A stretch of DNA of 64,000 bases, taken from NCBI GenBank assembly GCA_023091665.1, contig JALJCQ010000031.1:434001-498000 (forward strand), in the 5' to 3' direction. Origin of the DNA: Pythium myriotylum (lineage: Eukaryota; Oomycota; Peronosporomycetes; Pythiales; Pythiaceae). Below the pieces are notes generated by a model. The model made no database searches. It saw only the letters and a program-made list of their open reading frames with translations, and had not been told where the DNA came from. The position numbers and the translations under genes were made by a program. This document shows positions 58,759 to 64,000 of the stretch, in pieces. Each line of letters opens with the position of its first letter. The first letter of the stretch is position 1.

Positions 58759-61700
58759 GGTGACCGCGAGTGAGAAAAATCGAAACTAACCGCACACCGC
58801 CACCACCACCACGACGATCAAAAGATGCGACGCGTGGATACCGAGTGGGACGACATCCAGTGCCTCGGTGGATGGTCCATTCCCAGATCTAGAACTTTGG
58901 GCCCAACACACACACTCACTCTTCTCGTGGTGGCACCCATCAAATCCCAGTGTAGAGCCGGGCTCGTGGGACGTCACCGAGCTGCCTCTTCTTCTCACGC
59001 CTGTGATCAGGATGTGCCTCGTGCCCACACACTCCAAGTCCCAGGTGGCACCAGGATCATCGGTACTTCTTGTACTGAGATGAGAAGTTTCTTGGGCCTT
59101 CCAGGTACAATTCTCGAGGTCATCATTGCCGATCACTGGCAATCACATGTGTGTGGAGAAGTGTGGACATTCACAAAAGCTACCAGGTGCGTGTACTCAG
59201 CTAGGTGGGGCGGGTGGGAATTTGCTCGATTGCGCACCGCATCGATTTCTCAGCAACTCAAGGAATCCCGCGTCAACAGATTCGCCAACCTCTCCGGCTA
59301 TGGCTTCACTCTGTGGCCATCACAAGGCGACGGAGAAAGCCGCGATGACCTGAGAGCAAATGTACCCTGCTCACGACTATTCCTCGCGGATGTGTACTAA
59401 GAAACCTTAGTAGCTACATTTGCTGTTCCTCCTTTACAAAGACAGATTTACTTTTTCATACTGGACGAGGCAGAAGAACAGACACGAAGCAGCCAGGACG
59501 GCAGAAGATCGGCAGACTCTCTCAGCATACTGCTGTATGCTACCGAACACAAGTGAAAAGTACGCATGAGCAGACTGGGCTGTACTCGTTCTCACGTGGA
59601 GAATAGAAACAACAACAAAATCTGCAAATGATAGCAAATTTTGGTTTCCCACCCTCCTGACAAAGCTGACACAAAGACAGAGACGATCATTCTTACGATC
59701 AACGGGATCAACTGCCGAGTTCAACCGGTCGAAATCCTTGAACTTTTGCGCGTGGAGATGAGACGTTCGTAAGCGAGAAAGATCCGATGAGTGCAGACAG
59801 ATACACTCACCTCGCCGCCATCTGGATAAGTTATCCATGGACAGGGACATCGCTGGATCGTCTTGTGGGTGGAGCGGACATGACTCGCAATCCCTTCTCG
59901 CCGTGATTGTGGCGCACGGCTGTAAGAGATTGCGGCCTCGGCCACCTTTGCTCCTCTACCCCACACTCGATCTTCTTCAAGGACGTGGTCACTTTCCAAT
60001 CGTGTACACCTCACGCCCTCACAAGTCGGCAGGCCGTGCTATGTGCATGTGGAAGTGACAGGTTGCGAATTCAGGGAGAATATGTATCATATAGCAGTAG
60101 TTTAGAGAGAAAACCCACTCTAATATAGCAACTTTGGTGAACTGGAGTTATCAGGAACGTTTTGAGAGAGAAGGCAAAACACGGCGCGACTGGCTGATGA
60201 CGCTGGATGCCCACCACGCAAAGAGCCTAGCCAGTTCCCAATGAGGACTCTTCCTGCGCTGGACATCGTCAGTCACTAAGGCAATGAAGGAAGATGTCTT
60301 TGTTCCCATGGACTTCTCGGTCAGGACCCTGTGAAAAAAGACACTGGAAAAGTGCTAGATTCGGATCGAAGGAATCGGTAGCTCTCTGCACTGCAATGGA
60401 CACCACTTATGTTGTTGAACACGATTGATCATGCGGTCGATGCAGATCTCTTGTGATTCATATCGCAATCTTTGTCTGATCGAAGGCATCCCAACGAGCC
60501 TACGATCGATTCCTCAGGTAACGCAACAGCAGAGTCATGGGAGGCATCACAGCGTTGTGGATGTTTACACCGCGCCCACGAGACTTCAACTGCAATGATG
60601 TCTACGTCTCATAGCCAAAAACGAGTCCATAGCCACTCCCTACAGCATGCACACCTAGAGATGACTGCCACCGTGCAACGTTGTTCACGAATGGGTATGA
60701 TGTCCGAGACCCTGATGGATTCACCCACTCGGTCTCATTGACAATCCAACCATAGCTCGGAGAAGCACACTCCTCGACTCAGCTAGGAACAACAGATTAC
60801 TACGATACAATTAAGACTCACTGGAGTACCAAACCAACAACTTTGCGTGTAGCGATGCAGGTTGCGCTCCTCTAGGCTGTTCCGACTTGATTTTCTCCAA
60901 AGAAGGAGAAGGACCCTCGAGTGAAGAATTCGAGACACTTGGGTTGGGTGCATGATGTATGGCAGTCAGATCGCTCTGGGTTCAATGCGTCTTCTTCAAC
61001 TTCTTGAATTTGAACTGCTCGCGACATGCTTGGAGGTGTCCATGCATGTCACGAGCAATGAGTCGCAGGTTAGACAGCGTTTGACGCGTGTTCTGGACAA
61101 CTTTTCCATGTCCGCTGTGATGTCGTCAGTTGCTTGTTAAGAACAAATTTACATACTACTTCAGTAGATTTAAGGTAATTCCGACTCTAATTTTGCAACT
61201 GCATTGTTGTAACAGAGTTGCACCGAATGGATACATTTGGTCGATCGCACCATGCGACGCTTCTGAGACGATGAAAGACCTACCAAATGCACGATTGCGG
61301 CCACCGACGGTGTCCTTCAACGCGTGATCGATGCTAGGTCCTAGTGAAGAACAATTTGTTCATTGCTGCAAGGTATCTCATGTCGACCGAGCGCCGTCTC
61401 AGACATGTCAACGCGACTTCTCCAAAATCCAAATTGTTTACCAACCACGGACTCGACCTTCGCGAGAGCCTAGAGCATGCATGAATTGGCTCGGTTCTTC
61501 ACTGTGCTGCGACGTTGCCTGGTACAGTACACACTGGACAAGCAATGCTTCGGTTGATGCGCCCTATTCATACAAGCCACGGTTCACTGTGTCGAGTGAT
61601 TGGTATGTCCCGCACAACTTCACTGTGTCGAGCGATTGGTATGTCCTGGCCGCACACCTTCGAGGGCAACCATACCGTTATAACCGGTGGACGGAGCATT

Positions 61701-63240
61701 TGGCAGTAGTGTACCGGTATCATCCAGCTTGGGAACCAGGAAACTGGTGTTACCGATACTGGTGCGAACAGACACCGGCGGTGTCTGTTCGGCTTCTGCA
61801 TGGAGGAGTTCTTCAAGCTAAACACCGATGCCACACCGGTGTTTACCCTAGGAGGAGTTCTTCAAGCTAAACACCGATGCCAGACCGGTGTTTACCTTGA
61901 AGAACTCCTCCATGCAGAAGCCACCACACGCGTAAAGAGGAAACCGCATATTGTCAGCTCTTTACATTGTTTGTGGCCACGCCAATTCCACAACGACCCG
62001 GATTCACTGACTCCGAGCTCCGAGCAGAGAGCCGTCATAGCTGCCAACGGGTTGGAGAGATCAATCCAATTTGGCGACGTTGGAAGCGAATACTTCAAAG
62101 TGTGTACAGCGCTTGGTGGCGATAGTTGGACGGTGACGACTTGGATGACGATCGAAGTCCACCTTTGAGGCAGCTGCATTTATTCTCTGTACAGCCCAAG
62201 CGAAGAATCAGCTGCGTTCGCCATTTACAGCAATGCAGATGATCACTTTTTGTTGACCCATCCGCATTCAGGGTGATGGAAGCGACTTGAGTAAAAACCA
62301 CTGTGCATGGATGTATGGTACAGAACGCACAACTCGTTGGATCGGCAAGCTTACACGAATCATGTGTTAACTACAAGTCGCCGCAACAAACGATTATCTC
62401 CGGTCGATCGATCACGCGGGGAGCTTGTCCACAGTGGAAACGACAGCAGACACAACCGCCTGGCTGTGCCATGAAGTTGTCTCGAGATACAGAACGCATC
62501 TTACTTGCCTGGCGTTGCGAGGGCGAGGTGCGTGACTGTCATGACAGACGATGAATTGTATTCATGATGTAGAGGGGTATTGGTTAATTGCGTACACTCA
62601 TACACGTTTGTATTGCGTTCTGCAAAACACCCGCCAGTGGTTGGAGTTGGACAGCTCGCCCAGGAACATTCGCGTATTCCAGACTTCCAACACCACGAGT
62701 CACAGCACTGAACTTCAACACCCGAAATGATGCGTGCGTGCTGCCCCATCATCCAAACTGCTCAATACACAAGTAATCCGGTATGATCGTGGATTACTTG
62801 TATCTCATCCCGGCAGGATGGGCCATGTCGTACATACCGATCGGGCATCCGCACGACAGCGAAGTCGATCGCATTCCAAACTGGATTTGTGGTGCGATCA
62901 GGCAAGCAGCGAGTCGATCGACTCTCCCTTCGTCCAATATTATCCGCAACCCCAACCGTTCTCGAGACGATCGGGATGCTCCAGACTCTCTCCAGTGGCG
63001 AGTGAGTGAGTCGTTCGACGTGTGCGTGTCCGTCATGTCCGCTGTATACGGTAACAGCGCACTTCCCAACCGCGAGCTGAGACCTTCAAACGTCCCCAAA
63101 TCCCTATGCTTTTTTATGTGCAAGTGGAAGAAGCGCTTGTTGCGAATTGAGGGTGGTATCCAGAATGATCGGTAGTACTGTACTGAACGTTATGACAATT
63201 GCACGTCACCTTGATACGGCAACGGCTCCGAGGCGTGTTC
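58759..63240. other. Long intergenic region between array members 9 and 10
   Basis: This 4.5-kb space has no supported gene; the longest frames (191 codons at 58825-59400, 179 at 61331-61870) have no domain and the latter runs through repeats. An imperfect hairpin (61016-61056, one mismatch in 14) precedes a dense repeat island at 61583-61920. Weak similarity links about 60030-60090 to 63110-63160 (TATGTGCATGTGGAAG and TTGCGAATTNAGGG). Confidence 0.4.
61583..61920. repeat. Nested direct and inverted repeat island
   Basis: Parts: a tandem pair of about 37 bp (61583-61618 and 61619-61657, sharing TTCACTGTGTCGAG and GATTGGTATGTCC); a 27-bp palindrome (61765-61791, CGAACAGACACCG arms); two direct 46-bp units (61802-61849 and 61851-61896, one holding CACCGGTG); and 25-bp perfect outer arms (61793-61817 and 61896-61920, CTTCTGCATGGAGGAGTTC...). 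Several ACCGGT cores recur. It resembles a small hairpin-type transposable element or a hot spot of inverted duplication. Confidence 0.75.
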
Positions 63241-64000
63241 CTACGCACGCGAGGCGCGGATCGCGAACTGGAGCTGCCGGAGCAGCATCTCCTGCTCCTG
63301 GATGGACGAGTTGATCGTCTCGAAGGCCTCGGAGCTTTGGGAAGACGCCGCGGAGATGCCTCGCGGTCGGCCAAAAATACTGTCGTTGTACGAGAGACAC
63401 CGCACGGGTGTCGTCAAGCCGCTGTCGTGGTACGACAGGCTTCGCACGGGCGTCATCTCGCTCGTGTCGATCTCGAGGGTCATGCGGCGTCGCATAGGAA
63501 GCACGTCGTCCTCGTCGTCGCTTCGGTACCCGCCTTCGTAACCTTCGAGCACGGGCACGTCGAGGTCGAGGTCCTGATAGACGCCCTCCACGAGTGCTGG
63601 GCTCGCGCTCAGCAAGTCGCTCGTGAACGACGAGGTCGAGTTCTCGCTGCAGAACGAGTCCTTATAATGGTGCTTCTGGACGCGCGAAGAGGACGGCTCG
63701 TGCTCTTCGTGGGCGTCTCGATCAACCGGCGTGTGAGCGTGGTCGGAGTCATCGTCTTCGCGAGGGCGGTCTCGCATTGTGTGTGAAAGGAGAAGGTCGT
63801 GGGATTTCCACCACTTCTCGGTATGGGTGCTCAGAGGATCAGGCGTCGGAAGAGGGCTCTCGAAGCCTTCGCGAAGCGACTTGAGGCAAGCTGTGCAGGC
63901 CTTGTAGTCTACTACAGAGCCGAGGCATTTCCGGCACACAGCCTCGCCGCACATACCACAACGGTGCTTGGAGCGCAGGAGCGAGAATGACCGTGAGCAG
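63241..64000 (-). CDS. START-like/FYVE-like protein, array member 10, cut by window edge
   Basis: Only the C-terminal 252 residues are visible. They start inside the finger (CSRSFSLLRSKHRCGMCGEAV, then CRKC) with the histidine and CG of the RHxC core intact and the final pair CTACL. The loop between cysteine pairs is the shortest in the array. The tail has MTLEIDTSEMTPVR, a duplicated segment (SYHDSGLTTPVRCLSYNDS), and ETINSSIQEQEMLLRQLQ. GC-rich codons resemble members 3 and 9. The START-like domain and start lie beyond position 64000. Confidence 0.88.
   Translation of the reverse strand, partial: CSRSFSLLRSKHRCGMCGEAVCRKCLGSVVDYKACTACLKSLREGFESPLPTPDPLSTHTEKWWKSHDLLLSHTMRDRPREDDDSDHAHTPVDRDAHEEHEPSSSRVQKHHYKDSFCSENSTSSFTSDLLSASPALVEGVYQDLDLDVPVLEGYEGGYRSDDEDDVLPMRRRMTLEIDTSEMTPVRSLSYHDSGLTTPVRCLSYNDSIFGRPRGISAASSQSSEAFETINSSIQEQEMLLRQLQFAIRASRA

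Noticed and set aside
61583..61920. Possible CRISPR-like repeat array
   Set aside because: Only two direct units, no regular spacers, eukaryotic setting; nested inverted arms explain the pattern better.

Overview
The window looks like nuclear DNA of an oomycete (a filamentous stramenopile). Evidence: short introns (about 57-83 bp) with GTRNGT-type donors; start regions carrying the oomycete initiator plus flanking promoter element (CTCATTnnnCAATT-like) 12-50 bp upstream of ATGs; a broken Crinkler (CRN) family gene, a family typical of plant-associated oomycetes; and a large family of START-like/FYVE-like proteins. The genus cannot be fixed from the sequence alone.

Positions 1-24000 are a compact, conserved, mostly GC-rich block on both strands: a giant four-module cyclic-nucleotide-gated-type channel (-), a V-ATPase S1-type accessory subunit (+), the Dph4 J-protein of diphthamide synthesis (-), a steroid 5-alpha-reductase family enzyme (+), a decayed leucine-rich gene (-), an EF-hand voltage-gated K+ channel (-), a PDZ-like/coiled-coil protein (+), the alpha subunit of the mitochondrial processing peptidase (-), a Pus1-type tRNA pseudouridine synthase (+) and a PH-domain, Pro-rich protein (-). 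Divergent pairs share promoters of 270-500 bp and convergent pairs end within 80-160 bp of each other.

Positions 25000-64000 are different: nine complete and one edge-truncated START-like/FYVE-like genes, all on the minus strand, each intronless, separated by 0.4-6.5 kb of AT-richer DNA that holds relics and many perfect hairpins. One conserved gene (an XRCC3-like RAD51 paralogue with three introns), one small secreted proline-rich peptide gene and a broken CRN gene lie between the seventh and eighth family members. The array shows recent gene conversion (two copies share 156 identical bases), partial gene relics and step-wise loss of the PI3P-contacting histidine of the FYVE motif.

Most notable: (1) the 2571-residue channel, a single-chain pseudotetramer whose modules alternate 1/3 and 2/4, implying it arose by doubling of a two-module gene and probably binds cyclic nucleotide at only two of four sites; (2) the tandem START-FYVE array with its conserved C-terminal DTSxM and EQxxLLR signature; (3) an unusual concentration of unrelated perfect inverted repeats in the array half, one of which interrupts the CRN gene as a locally templated insertion.
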